Below are positions 17,660 through 26,882 of a stretch of 64,000 nucleotides of DNA, piece by piece; within the stretch, counting starts at the first letter, position 1; each line of letters starts with the position of its first letter. The notes under the pieces are model-generated. The model did no database searches, was not told where the DNA came from, and was given only the letters and a program-made list of their open reading frames with translations. A program made the translations under genes and the position numbers. The DNA comes from Paenibacillus sp. FSL H7-0357 (lineage in GTDB: Bacteria; Bacillota; Bacilli; Paenibacillales; Paenibacillaceae). The stretch spans positions 3,348,001-3,412,000 of the forward strand of contig NZ_CP009241.1 of assembly GCF_000758525.1 (NCBI RefSeq), read 5' to 3'.

Positions 17660-18598
17660 TTACAGCACGCGCTGCATATGCAGTATCACGTTGCTCCAAT
17701 ATCCGCTGTCCAGTTCGCTGATCTGTACACCGGGATCACCCCAGGTATGGATGAACTTTCCGTCGCCGATATAAATACCTACATGCCCCGGTATGGCGTC
17801 ACTGTCAAAACGTCCTGGCACGGTGAAAAAAATCAGATCTCCGGCCTGCAGCTCACTGCGGCTTACCCGTCTGCCGATGTTGTCCTGGTCTTTAGCCAGC
17901 CGGGGCAGATCCACGCCAAACCTTTTAAATACATGCCTTGTGAAGGAGGAGCAGTCGAAACGTCCGGTATCCTCATAAGAACCGGCGCCAAAATCGTAAG
18001 GTACACCCAGAAATCTTTTGGCAAAGGCGACTAGTTGACCGGTATCTACGCTCGAAGCGCTCTGGATGCGCAGCGGTTTGGCCATATTGGAGTTACCGGT
18101 TTTTTCAGTATTACTAAGGACTTCCTTGTCTGACGGTAAAGCGATATTGATCTCACCGCTGGTGGGGTTCCAGCCCACCTCGGTTTGCAGCAGCTTGGAC
18201 AAAGCTGTAGGAGTGATATAGATTTGACCGTCACGGCGCACCGGCGCGTCAGGCAGGGTGATTTTTTCCCCCAGTGAAAAGACCTGAGTAGAGTTCGGGC
18301 GCAGCATGTACATCACATCCGTATAGCCGAGCTTGGCATAACCTCCGCTGGCGGTGTCATCCTTCATCCGGTAGCCGATTGAGGCAGCGGCGGGTTTCAG
18401 CGGAATCCAGAACTTTCCCTGCTTGTCGGTGACATGGGATTTCTCATAATAGCTGCCCGCAAAAGTGCCGGCAGGTGTCACCGAATTGACTTTTGGTTTT
18501 GCCTCGTTTTTGTAATACCCGCATGCGCTGGTGGACATAACAATGGCAAGGATCACAGCAGTTTTCGTGAATGTTTTAGTTGGATAAGTAAATGTCAT
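17660..18598 (-). CDS. NlpC/P60 cell-wall hydrolase lipoprotein with a stalk domain
   Basis: A 312-residue secreted lipoprotein. The signal peptide ends in the lipobox STSAC. A copper-amine-oxidase-N-type stalk domain (about 70-160) precedes a C40 peptidase domain with the catalytic Cys in RFDCSSF and the His in IPGHVGIYIGDG. Such enzymes cut D-Glu-diaminopimelate bonds in peptidoglycan. ATG 18598 is preferred because GGAGTGTG precedes it; an upstream ATG at 18676 would add 26 residues that derive from the repeat described at 18657 and would push the signal peptide inward. It ends at a bidirectional terminator. Confidence 0.88.
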   Translation of the reverse strand: MTFTYPTKTFTKTAVILAIVMSTSACGYYKNEAKPKVNSVTPAGTFAGSYYEKSHVTDKQGKFWIPLKPAAASIGYRMKDDTASGGYAKLGYTDVMYMLRPNSTQVFSLGEKITLPDAPVRRDGQIYITPTALSKLLQTEVGWNPTSGEINIALPSDKEVLSNTEKTGNSNMAKPLRIQSASSVDTGQLVAFAKRFLGVPYDFGAGSYEDTGRFDCSSFTRHVFKRFGVDLPRLAKDQDNIGRRVSRSELQAGDLIFFTVPGRFDSDAIPGHVGIYIGDGKFIHTWGDPGVQISELDSGYWSNVILHMQRVL

Positions 18599-18656
18599 CG
18601 GACACACTCCATGTTCAGACTGTAAGTTCAGTTTGCGCAAGGAGATTTTTTTTATA

Positions 18657-18820
18657 AGATCAGGGGGAGTGAACATCTTGGCTTAGCTTCCTGATCTTGC
18701 AAGAAAAGCATCCTCTAAGGAAGGATTCGACGACATCCCCGAAATGACATCAAACGAAGCTTTTCTTGTAGGGTCAGAAGGAGTGAACATCTTGGCTAAG
18801 CTTCCTGATCTTGCAAGAAT
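18657..18820. repeat. Two direct repeats of about 48 bp with internal inverted arms
   Basis: Copies at about 18658-18705 and 18772-18819 share GGAGTGAACATCTTGGCT, then AGCTTCCTGATCTTGCAAGAA, with few differences. Each copy can fold, for example GATCAGG with CCTGATC in the first. The spacer begins AAGAAAAGC and ends GCTTTTCTT, a further inverted pair. On the - strand a 35-codon reading frame (18683-18790) runs from an ATG in one copy to a stop in the other. The origin is unknown; it could be a dispersed repeat or a mobile-element remnant. Confidence 0.8.
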
Positions 18821-18842
18821 AAATTGGAGAGCTGATAAGTCA

Positions 18843-18871
18843 TTGACGGATAAAGGACCGCCATATAATAT
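18843..18871 (+). promoter_or_regulatory. SigA promoter of the TrpXYZ-like ABC operon
   Basis: TTGACG at 18843-18848 is followed by TAATAT at 18866-18871 (17-nt spacing); the overlapping TATAAT at 18864 is 15 nt away. The leader to the start codon is about 130 nt. Confidence 0.75.
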
Positions 18872-18910
18872 TATGTTTAATAGATTGGCTGTATTTTATG
18901 TGAGGTTAGT

Positions 18911-18966
18911 GTGAGCTTTCGCTTTAACGCTTTTAAAGATGAAAGCGATAGTGCTGAGTCGCTCAC
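18911..18966 (+). promoter_or_regulatory. Structured 5' leader of the ABC operon
   Basis: Downstream of the promoter, GTGAGC (18911-18916) pairs with GCTCAC (18961-18966), and inside it TCGCTTT (18919-18925) pairs with AAAGCGA (18942-18948). There is no T-run, so it is not a simple terminator. It matches no riboswitch class that I can recognise. Confidence 0.45.
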
Positions 18967-19009
18967 TTTGATGCACGCGCTGATACCGTAAAAGAAAAGG
19001 GGTTATATG

Positions 19010-20080
19010 ATGAAAAAAAAGAACATTTGGGTAGGATTAAGCTTGTGTCTGATGCTTGTAGCTTCGGGTTGCGGATCGAACAACAATGCTGCGGTGAATA
19101 CGGAAAAAGCTGCTAACAAACCGGCAAATGCCACGGCTGCTCCTGCAGATGCAGGCAGCAAAGAATCCTACAGCATTGCCATCTCCCAATACGTAGAACA
19201 TCCGTCGCTGGATGCGACACGCGAAGGCTTCATGGCCGCACTTAAGGATGCCGGACTTATTGAAGGCGAGAACCTGAAGGTGGATCTCCAGAACGCACAG
19301 GCCGATCAAGCCAACAACCTGTCCATCGCACAGAAGATTGCAGGCGACAAAAACGATCTCGTGCTCGCGATTGCCACTCCTTCGGCTCAATCAATTGTGC
19401 AGAAGGTAGATAAGGATACACCGGTATTGTTCGCCGCTGTTACAGATCCGCTGGATGCCAGACTTGTAACCGATCTGGAACACCCGGGCGGCAATGTCTC
19501 CGGTGCTTCCGATACCAATCCGGAGGCAATCACCCGGCTGATGCAATTCATTGCGGCACAGTTCCCCAAGGTGAAGAAACTGGGTCTTGTCATTAATGAG
19601 GGCGAGCCGAATGCTGTAGTTATGGCGGGAATCGCCAAGGAAGAGCTCGACAAACACGGCATTGAGCTGGTGAAGGCTGCAGTCACGAATACTTCTGAAG
19701 TGAAGCAGGCGGCTGAATCGCTTGTCGGACGTGTAGACGCATTCTACATTACGCTGGACAATTCAGTGGTAAGTGCTGTAGATACGATCATCCAAACCGC
19801 GAATGAGAAGAAGCTTCCGTTCTTCTCCGCTGACCGTGATACGGTAGAGAAGGGCGCTTTTGCCACTGTCGGTTTCAAATATTATGACCACGGCTATCAG
19901 GTTGGTGAAATGGCTGTGGAGGTGCTGAAGAACGGCACAAGCCCAGGCGACATGAAAGTAACCATGCAGGAGAAGCTGGACCTTATACTTAACCTGAAGG
20001 CTGCAGAGGCGCAGGGCATTGAAGTTACAGATGCCATGAAAGCCGAAGTCGCTGACCAGACCAACAACATCATTCAATAA
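19010..20080 (+). CDS. ABC importer substrate-binding lipoprotein (TrpX-like)
   Basis: A 356-residue lipoprotein with a Lys-rich signal peptide and the lipobox VASGC, then an Asn/Ala-rich linker and a type-1 periplasmic-binding fold of the ABC_sub_bind family (YSIAISQYVEHPSLDATREG near 50-69, ending DLILNLKAAEAQGI). The family contains TrpX-like amino-acid binding proteins of Streptococcus and Clostridium, but the ligand cannot be assigned here. ATG 19010 is 7 nt from GGGG at 18999-19002; ATG 19007 is also in frame. It is the first gene of a three-gene importer operon with permease and ATPase. Confidence 0.88.
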   Translation: MKKKNIWVGLSLCLMLVASGCGSNNNAAVNTEKAANKPANATAAPADAGSKESYSIAISQYVEHPSLDATREGFMAALKDAGLIEGENLKVDLQNAQADQANNLSIAQKIAGDKNDLVLAIATPSAQSIVQKVDKDTPVLFAAVTDPLDARLVTDLEHPGGNVSGASDTNPEAITRLMQFIAAQFPKVKKLGLVINEGEPNAVVMAGIAKEELDKHGIELVKAAVTNTSEVKQAAESLVGRVDAFYITLDNSVVSAVDTIIQTANEKKLPFFSADRDTVEKGAFATVGFKYYDHGYQVGEMAVEVLKNGTSPGDMKVTMQEKLDLILNLKAAEAQGIEVTDAMKAEVADQTNNIIQ

Positions 20081-20146
20081 GTTCAGATATTATGACGGGG
20101 CGATTCGAGAAGAACGCCCCTTGCCGCTTGAGGGAGGAAGTCACCT

Positions 20147-21073
20147 ATGTATGATTCAATAATGGGAGCCTTGGAATCGGGCTTGCTGTACGCTTTTATG
20201 GCTTTGGGGGTATATATAACTTTTCGGATTCTTGACTTTCCGGATTTAACTGTAGACGGAAGCTTTACAACTGGCGGGGCGATCGCCGCAGTGATGATTA
20301 CTCAGGGCTATTCCCCTTGGCTGGCTACATTCTGTGCAATGGCTGGCGGTATGGCAGCCGGCATGTGCACGGGCCTGCTGCATACAAAAGGCAAAATTAA
20401 CGGATTGCTGTCCGGGATCCTGATGATGATAGCTCTTTATTCCATTAATTTACGGATATTAGATAAGCCCAACGTTTCGATCATGGGCGAAGACACCCTG
20501 CTTAGTTCAATAAATCCTTTGCTGGTCATGCCGTTTATTGTGGTTGCTGTTAAACTGCTGATGGATCTGTTTCTGCGCACAGACCTTGGCCTGGCCCTGC
20601 GGGCCACAGGCGACAATTCAAGAATGATCCGCAGCTTCGGTGTAAACACAGATACAACGACTATTCTCGGCATCAGCCTGTCGAATGGCTTAGTGGCGCT
20701 CTCGGGAGCACTAATCGCTCAGTCTTCCTCTTTTGCCGATTCAACCATGGGTATTGGGATGATTGTTATCGGACTGGCTTCGGTAATTATTGGAGAGGCG
20801 ATTTTTGGCGCCAGAAATGTGTTCCGGGCTACGCTGGCCGTTGTGCTGGGCTCGATCGTTTACCGGATAGTTGTAGCGCTCGCCTTGCGGGTTCCGTGGC
20901 TGAAGGCCTCCGACTTGAAGCTGATTACGGCAGTTATCGTCATTATTGCCCTGTTGTTCCCGTCGCTTCAGCGGTATATGAAGCAGAAGAGAACAGCCCG
21001 CAGAAGAAGTGCTGAACTAGCGGCGCTGGCGCTAAGAAGCAAGAAAGGGGGAACAGCCGATGCTAAAGCTTGA
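20147..21073 (+). CDS. ABC importer permease (TrpY-like)
   Basis: A 308-residue permease with about 8-9 membrane segments. It belongs to the branched-chain-amino-acid/ribose type permeases, with the conserved segment DFPDLTVDGSFTTGGAIAAV near 30-49 and the cytoplasmic loop DLGLALRATGDNSRMIRSFG near 145. GGGAGGAAG stands before ATG 20147. It overlaps the ATPase gene by 14 nt, indicating coupled translation. The last 40 residues are a basic cytoplasmic tail. Confidence 0.88.
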   Translation: MYDSIMGALESGLLYAFMALGVYITFRILDFPDLTVDGSFTTGGAIAAVMITQGYSPWLATFCAMAGGMAAGMCTGLLHTKGKINGLLSGILMMIALYSINLRILDKPNVSIMGEDTLLSSINPLLVMPFIVVAVKLLMDLFLRTDLGLALRATGDNSRMIRSFGVNTDTTTILGISLSNGLVALSGALIAQSSSFADSTMGIGMIVIGLASVIIGEAIFGARNVFRATLAVVLGSIVYRIVVALALRVPWLKASDLKLITAVIVIIALLFPSLQRYMKQKRTARRRSAELAALALRSKKGGTADAKA

Positions 21074-21854
21074 TAATGTATCCAAGCTGTTTAATCCCGG
21101 CAGCCCTGATGAGAAGATTGCGTTGCTGGGCATCGACCTTCACCTTCAAGCCGGCGATTTCGTTACGATTATCGGAAGCAACGGGGCAGGTAAATCCACT
21201 TTGATGAACGTGATCTCCGGGGTAATGAAGCCGGATCTGGGGGAAGCACGGATCGAAGGCAGCTCGATCAGCCATTTGCCTGAGTATCAGCGCGCCCGCT
21301 GGATCGGACGGGTCTTTCAGGATCCGATGGCCGGTACGGCCCCGCATATGACGATTGAGGAGAACCTGGCGATGGCTTTCAAACGGGGCCAAAACCGCGG
21401 TCTGACCTTCGGAGTCAGCAGCGCCAGACGGGTGCTGTTCCGTGAACAGCTGAGCCGCCTCGGCATCGGGCTGGAGAACCGGCTGCGCGCCCAAGTGGGC
21501 CTGCTGTCCGGCGGAGAGAGACAGGCGCTCAGCCTGCTGATGGCGACCTTTACCCAGCCGCAGATTCTGCTGCTGGACGAGCATACTGCAGCCCTTGACC
21601 CGGCCCGCGCGGAGCTGATTACGAAACTGACGGAATCGATTGTCCGTGAGATGAAGCTCACTACGCTGATGGTTACCCATAACATGGAGCAGGCCATCCG
21701 GCTGGGCAACCGGCTGATCATGATGGATAAAGGGACTATTATCCTGGACATTGATGCAGAGCGGAAAAAAGATCTGACCGTCGAACGGCTGCTTGGTGAA
21801 TTCGAAACCATCAGCGGACATAAGCTGGCGGATGACCGGATGATGCTGGGATAA
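21060..21854 (+). CDS. ABC importer ATPase (TrpZ-like)
   Basis: A 264-residue ABC ATPase with Walker A GSNGAGKST near residue 41, the signature LSGGERQAL, Walker B ILLLDEHTAALDP and the switch His in VTHNMEQAI. The signature Asp/Glu pattern is typical of uptake systems. Its start overlaps the permease gene, with AAAGGGGG upstream. A terminator at 21897 ends the operon. Confidence 0.9.
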   Translation: MLKLDNVSKLFNPGSPDEKIALLGIDLHLQAGDFVTIIGSNGAGKSTLMNVISGVMKPDLGEARIEGSSISHLPEYQRARWIGRVFQDPMAGTAPHMTIEENLAMAFKRGQNRGLTFGVSSARRVLFREQLSRLGIGLENRLRAQVGLLSGGERQALSLLMATFTQPQILLLDEHTAALDPARAELITKLTESIVREMKLTTLMVTHNMEQAIRLGNRLIMMDKGTIILDIDAERKKDLTVERLLGEFETISGHKLADDRMMLG

Positions 21855-21896
21855 TATGTGCTCTACTTAAATACGCTTTTATAATCATCACCCTAT

Positions 21897-21943
21897 AGAC
21901 TTGGATATGCAGTTTCTCATGGAACTGCTATTCAGGTCTTTTT
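21897..21943 (+). terminator. Terminator of the TrpXYZ-like operon
   Basis: AGACTTGGATATGCAGTT pairs with AACTGCTATTCAGGTCT with wobble pairs and one bulge, then a T5 run follows. It separates this operon from the sensor-kinase gene that follows. Confidence 0.8.
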
Positions 21944-22042
21944 GGTTTATATTTCCATAACCGTGTCATTCGTTTATGATAATAATGTCCATGAAGCGAA
22001 CTGGCCTTATAAATGATACGGAAAGGCGGATTGAAAAGAGAA

Positions 22043-23821
22043 ATGTACTTGAGAAATAATAAAAGCGCTTACAGGAATTCGGGGATCTTTAACAAAATGA
22101 TTCTGCTCATTTCCTTCTTACTGCTGTTGTCGTTTCTGTTTTCTCTTATATTTCTTCAGTACGTGTACCGGATCTACGACCGGCAAATTTATGAAAAGTC
22201 ATCTGAAGTCCTTGGTATGTCGGCAGTAAGCATAGAAAGTGAGCTTAAGGAGCTGGAGCAGCTGTCCTTTGCGGTCGGCTCGGATGAACAGATCCAGGAT
22301 TGTCTGCGCAAGCTGCTGGATTATCCCACACCCTATGAGCGGCTGGTGCTGCATAACAAGATTATTAACCGGCTGGTGGCTTTTGCGGGTGCGGAGAAGT
22401 ATGTGTATTCCATGATGCTGATGGATGCAAATGACGGTGTGATGACAGCCGGCAACCGGGAAGGAGTATCGCAGTCCCTGCAGGATCAGCTGAAGCAGCT
22501 GGCTGTAGAGGGTGGAGGAAGCAACGTCTGGTACACCCAGGGCAGCAAAAACTCGCTGCTTGCCGTACGCCAGATCAAGTCTTATACAGGCTCTACTTTT
22601 ACACTGGATCATCTGGGGACGCTGGTTATCCGCATCCGGGTAGAACGGATCGTTGCCGACAGCACGAATATGGCCTCGGGCGAAGGGCAGCTGATTGTAG
22701 TTGATACGGCCAGCAACCGCTCAATCTATCCCGCAGAGCCGCTGCTTACACCGCGCGAGCTGGCAGTGGAAGTGGGACGGCCTGAACCTTACCGGACCGG
22801 CAGCTACGCTCAAGGCACGTATTTCATTGCTAAGACGGAGTCCTCCTATATGGATTGGACTTATATTAACGCGACACCGTTCAATGAAATGTTCAAACAG
22901 ATCACTATTCTCAAAAGAATGGTCGTCATCGTATTTGCCTGTATTCTCCTGCTTGGGCTGCTGCTTGGCTATCGTCTCGCCCGAAGCATCGCACGGCCGA
23001 TTTCGAAGCTGACGGAGAAGATGAGACGGATCGAAAAAGGCGACTTGGACAATCTGGAGGAGCAGTCGCTGGGACTTGTCTCGCGCAATGCCCAGGATGA
23101 AGTAAGCCAGCTCAACCGTACGTTCAAAATGATGATCCGCCGGATCAGAGAACTGATTGATGAGAACTACGCCAAGCAGCTGGTGATCCGGGAAACAGAG
23201 CTGAAGGCGCTCCAGGCGCAGATAAATCCGCATTTCCTATACAACACTTTGGAATCGATTAACTGGCTGGCCAAGGTGAACAAGCAGGAGCAGATTTCAG
23301 AGATGGTGGAGGCGCTGGGTTACCTGCTCCGCAGCTCGATAGGGCTGAAAGACCCGCTGATCACACTGGAGAAGGAGCTCAGTATTGTGAGGAGTTATGT
23401 CACGATTCAACGAACGCGTTTTGAGGAGCGGCTGGACTTCAGAATGGACATTCCTGCCGATCTGCAGGATGCGCTGATTCCCAAGCTGACCCTGCAGCCG
23501 CTGGTGGAGAACGCCATCCGTTACGCGCTGGAACCAAATATTGAACCCTGCATGATTACGATTTCTGTGAGCCGTACTTCAAACGGGCTGGATCTTAGGG
23601 TAGCTGACAATGGACCCGGTATGACGGATCAATTTATTCGTGATCTGCAGCAGGGCCGGATTCAGACCCGGGGTGAGGGAATCGGGCTGGCGAATATCAA
23701 GGAACGTGTACAGCTGGTTTTTGGCGGGGAGTGGGGAACTGAAATTGAAAGTCAGCCGGGGATGGGTACGGTTATTCATGTACTTATTCCTTATTTGAAA
23801 GGGGAGCATGGCGATGTATAA
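22043..23821 (+). CDS. YesM-type sensor histidine kinase
   Basis: A 592-residue membrane kinase with two transmembrane segments (about 17-40 and 298-318) flanking an extracytoplasmic sensor domain. A HAMP region follows, with LARSIARPISKL. Next are a His_kinase domain carrying the phospho-acceptor in INPHFLYNTLE and an HATPase domain with PLVENAIRYALE and GIGLANIKERV. This is the LytS/YesM class found with YesN-type regulators of carbohydrate use. The start is uncertain: ATG 22043 is a reasonable choice, but TTG 22031 and ATG 22013 are in frame. The stop overlaps the regulator gene, so the pair is coupled. Confidence 0.88.
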   Translation: MYLRNNKSAYRNSGIFNKMILLISFLLLLSFLFSLIFLQYVYRIYDRQIYEKSSEVLGMSAVSIESELKELEQLSFAVGSDEQIQDCLRKLLDYPTPYERLVLHNKIINRLVAFAGAEKYVYSMMLMDANDGVMTAGNREGVSQSLQDQLKQLAVEGGGSNVWYTQGSKNSLLAVRQIKSYTGSTFTLDHLGTLVIRIRVERIVADSTNMASGEGQLIVVDTASNRSIYPAEPLLTPRELAVEVGRPEPYRTGSYAQGTYFIAKTESSYMDWTYINATPFNEMFKQITILKRMVVIVFACILLLGLLLGYRLARSIARPISKLTEKMRRIEKGDLDNLEEQSLGLVSRNAQDEVSQLNRTFKMMIRRIRELIDENYAKQLVIRETELKALQAQINPHFLYNTLESINWLAKVNKQEQISEMVEALGYLLRSSIGLKDPLITLEKELSIVRSYVTIQRTRFEERLDFRMDIPADLQDALIPKLTLQPLVENAIRYALEPNIEPCMITISVSRTSNGLDLRVADNGPGMTDQFIRDLQQGRIQTRGEGIGLANIKERVQLVFGGEWGTEIESQPGMGTVIHVLIPYLKGEHGDV

Positions 23822-25379
23822 ATTGCTGTTGGTCGACGATGAACGGCTGATCCTGGAAGGGATCTCACAGGTGGTGGATTGGGAGAAGGCAGGTACAGTG
23901 CTGGCTGGAACAGCCCGCAACGGCATTGAAGCGCTGGCTCAAATGGAGCGGCTTAAGCCGGAGATCGTGATCACCGATATTTCCATGCCCGGTCTGGATG
24001 GCCTGAAGCTGGTAGAGCAGTGCAGTGAGCGCTTTCCGCAGGTGAAATTCATTATGTTGACCGGCTATAAGGATTTTGATTATGCCTGCAGCGCTATGCA
24101 GCACGGGGTCAAGCATTATCTGTTGAAGCCGTGCAACGAGCGGCAGATACATGAAGCGCTGAGCGAATTGACGTTGGAATTGGATGAGATCAAGAGACGG
24201 GAGCAGTTTGTGGGTGACATGAAAGAGCGTCTGAAGAAGGTGCTGCCGCATGTCAAAGAGCAATTTCTTAAGGAATGGATCTCCAACAAAACCTATGGAA
24301 GCCGTGACCTGGATTATTATCAGGAGCTGTTTGGCCTCACGCTGGATGATAAATCAGTCAGGCTGATCCTGTTCCGGCTGGAGGATGGCTGTGAATATGA
24401 GCATTTGTTCGCGCTGCAAAATATCGCCCAGGATATGCTTCATGAGGTGCTTCTCAGCACTACCATCGGCAACCATCTATTAATCCTGGTGGAGCAGCCG
24501 GAGGATGGCAGTGACCAGCCGGGTCTGCTGGAGCGGATCTCAGAGGTGAAGGAGATTTTTAATACTTTTTATAAAATATATCCGACGATTGCGGTCAGTG
24601 ACGAGGGACAGATGAACCACTCCCGCAGCCTGTACCGGCAGACACTGCAGTGCATGAACCATCGTTTTTATCTGGAAGAAGGCAGCCTGATTACGGGAAG
24701 TGACATTCTTGAAGATGAGCTCAGCGGGCGGAATGAGATTGATCTGCAGGAGGAGCAAATATGTCTGCTTATCAAGGCTGGCGACCGGCATGCGGTGGAA
24801 AGTGAACTGGATCGCTTATTCGGCATATTATCGGCAGAGCGGTTTGATATCAATGTGACCCGTTCCTATGTGCTGCAGCTGTATTCGGCAATGATCAGAC
24901 TGTGTATGCCGGAGGAGAGAGGCGCCTTTACTTCAGGGCTTGCGGAGCTGGCAGAGCTGCGTACCCTCGGCAGTCTTAAGGATTATGTGAAAGAGGCGGC
25001 CTGCCGGCTGACGGCCATGTACGAACGGCATTTCGTCACCCGCCAATCCTCCATCGTAGATAAAATGCTGCACATCATCGAAACCGATTACTGGAATGCG
25101 GAGCTCTCGCTTGGTTCAGTGGCCGCAAAAATGTTATATATGAATCCGGATTACCTGGGGAAAATATTCAAAAAAATCACCGGCGAAAAATTCTCCAACT
25201 ATGTGACTAATTACCGGATCACAAAAGCTTCAGAGCATATTATGCGTAGCGGTGACGTTAAGGTATTTGAGCTGGCGGAAATGTTCGGGTTCGGCGGGAA
25301 TGCCCAATATTTCAGCCAGGTGTTTAAAAAAGTGACCGGCCAGACCCCTACAGACTTTATGAAGCCGCAAGGAAGCTGA
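23814..25379 (+). CDS. YesN-type response regulator (REC + AraC HTH)
   Basis: A 521-residue regulator. The receiver domain covers about 1-120, with acidic residues at 8-9, the phospho-acceptor Asp55 in VITDISMPG and Lys in LLKPCNE. A middle linker domain of unknown fold follows. The C-terminus is an AraC/XylS double helix-turn-helix (about 425-520) with AEMFGFGGNAQYFSQVFKK and the Thr/Pro motif TGQTPTDF. ATG 23814 is preferred to ATG 23808 because AAAGGGGAG at 23798-23806 is 7 nt away. It probably activates the ABC operon that begins 128 nt downstream. Confidence 0.9.
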   Translation: MYKLLLVDDERLILEGISQVVDWEKAGTVLAGTARNGIEALAQMERLKPEIVITDISMPGLDGLKLVEQCSERFPQVKFIMLTGYKDFDYACSAMQHGVKHYLLKPCNERQIHEALSELTLELDEIKRREQFVGDMKERLKKVLPHVKEQFLKEWISNKTYGSRDLDYYQELFGLTLDDKSVRLILFRLEDGCEYEHLFALQNIAQDMLHEVLLSTTIGNHLLILVEQPEDGSDQPGLLERISEVKEIFNTFYKIYPTIAVSDEGQMNHSRSLYRQTLQCMNHRFYLEEGSLITGSDILEDELSGRNEIDLQEEQICLLIKAGDRHAVESELDRLFGILSAERFDINVTRSYVLQLYSAMIRLCMPEERGAFTSGLAELAELRTLGSLKDYVKEAACRLTAMYERHFVTRQSSIVDKMLHIIETDYWNAELSLGSVAAKMLYMNPDYLGKIFKKITGEKFSNYVTNYRITKASEHIMRSGDVKVFELAEMFGFGGNAQYFSQVFKKVTGQTPTDFMKPQGS

Positions 25380-25506
25380 TTATTGAACAAAGAGAACGGT
25401 TTTTTGTATTCAAGTATGCTGCTGAATTTGAGAGAATTTACATATGGAAGCGTTACCATTGAAGTGGGTCCTTCTTAATCCATTTGCGAAAAGGGGAGAA
25501 CTGAAA

Positions 25507-26832
25507 TTGAAAAAGAGATTTGCCTTATTGGCGGTACCCATGCTGATGTCCATGCTTGCCGGCTGCGGAGGAAACAATAACACTACAGCCACCGCAACCA
25601 ATTCGGAAGCGACAGCAGGAGCAAATAACAAGCCGGCAGCTACAACCTCAGCGGAGCCTGTAACCTTGCGTATTGCCTGGTGGGGCGGAGACACCCGTCA
25701 TTCGTATACTCAGCAAGTGATCGATATGTATGAAGAGCAGAATCCGAACGTTACGATTGAACCGGAATATGCGTCCTTTGATGATTACTGGAAGAAGCTG
25801 GCTCCTCAGGCAGCGGCAAACCGCTTGCCCGATATTGTGCAAATGGATATTTCCTATATTAATCAATATGGAACGAACGGTCAGCTGGAGGATATGGGCG
25901 CCTACTTAAACCAATCGATTCAGGTCGGAGACGTGAATGAGAATGTGCTTGCGACCGGTAAAATTGACAGCAAACAGTACGGCATTCCGCTGGGTGTCAA
26001 TGTTCTTGGTTTCCAATACGATCCGGCACTGCTCAAGAAAGCCGGTGTAGACAGCATTCCTGAGAACTGGACTTGGGACGATTATAAGGAAATTGCACTC
26101 AAGAGCAAAGACGCCGGGTTGTATATAGACACCTCGATGGCGGCGGATGTCTTTTTCAACTACTATCTGCGCACCAAAGGAGTGTCACTCTACAACACGG
26201 ACGGTTCTGCACTGGGTTATGAAGATGATGCAATGTTCAGTGACTTTTTCGGAATGCTCTCTGATTTGATTGTCAAAGGTGCTGTACCTTCCCAGGATAA
26301 GCTGAGCCAGAATAAAGGGGTTATTGAAGAGACGGATGTGGTCAAAGGAACGGGGATCGGGGTCTGGCAGTGGTCGAACCAGTATGTGGCCCTGCAAATT
26401 GCTGTGAACCGTCCGATGGCGCTGGCGCAAATGCCTGGGCCGGATATGGAAAAAGGGCTGTATATGCAGCCAAGCATGTACTGGTCGATCACAGCCAACT
26501 CCAAGGCTAAAGAAGAAGCGGCGAAATTCATTGATTTCTGGATCAACAATGCCGAAGCGAACAAGCTGATCAAAGGTGAACGCGGCGTGCCGATTTCCAG
26601 CAAAATCAAAGAATCACTGTCCACTGAACTGACAGATTCCGGCAAACAGGTCTTCCAGTTCGTAGCGGACATGGAGCCGAAGACTTCGCCAATGAGCCCG
26701 CCGGTGGGATCGCCGGAAGTGGTGGCCCTGCTGACCGACCTTGCCGAGCAAATGAACTTCGGCCAGATTAAGTCAGATGCTGCCGCTGCCCGGTTCCGTA
26801 AGGAAGCGAATGAAATTCTCGCGAACCGTTAA
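25507..26832 (+). CDS. Carbohydrate ABC importer substrate-binding lipoprotein
   Basis: A 441-residue extracellular binding lipoprotein of the SBP_bac_1 (MalE-like) type. The signal peptide MKKRFALLAVPMLMSM runs into the lipobox LAGC, then an Asn/Thr-rich linker. The mature part has the CUT1 pattern LRIAWWGGDTRHSYTQQVID and ends PEVVALLTDLAEQMNFGQI. Start TTG 25507 is chosen because AAAAGGGGAGAA precedes it and the encoded signal peptide is of normal length. The ligand is unknown. It follows a YesM/YesN pair and leads two permease genes; the ATPase is missing, so a shared MsmK-type ATPase is likely. Confidence 0.9.
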   Translation: MKKRFALLAVPMLMSMLAGCGGNNNTTATATNSEATAGANNKPAATTSAEPVTLRIAWWGGDTRHSYTQQVIDMYEEQNPNVTIEPEYASFDDYWKKLAPQAAANRLPDIVQMDISYINQYGTNGQLEDMGAYLNQSIQVGDVNENVLATGKIDSKQYGIPLGVNVLGFQYDPALLKKAGVDSIPENWTWDDYKEIALKSKDAGLYIDTSMAADVFFNYYLRTKGVSLYNTDGSALGYEDDAMFSDFFGMLSDLIVKGAVPSQDKLSQNKGVIEETDVVKGTGIGVWQWSNQYVALQIAVNRPMALAQMPGPDMEKGLYMQPSMYWSITANSKAKEEAAKFIDFWINNAEANKLIKGERGVPISSKIKESLSTELTDSGKQVFQFVADMEPKTSPMSPPVGSPEVVALLTDLAEQMNFGQIKSDAAAARFRKEANEILANR

Positions 26833-26882
26833 GGCAAACCCCGCCGTACTGTGAATTCTAAAAAGATTGGAGTTGGAGAACC

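Noticed and set aside
18599..18676. N-terminal extension of the NlpC gene from ATG 18676
   Set aside because: The extension falls partly in the repeat and places charged residues before the signal peptide; ATG 18598 has a better ribosome site.
18866..19006. T-box leader for an amino-acid importer
   Set aside because: No T-box sequence, specifier loop or terminator/antiterminator pair could be found.
21063..21821. A 252-codon open frame opposite the ABC ATPase
   Set aside because: Antisense to a gene with Walker A, signature and Walker B motifs in order.
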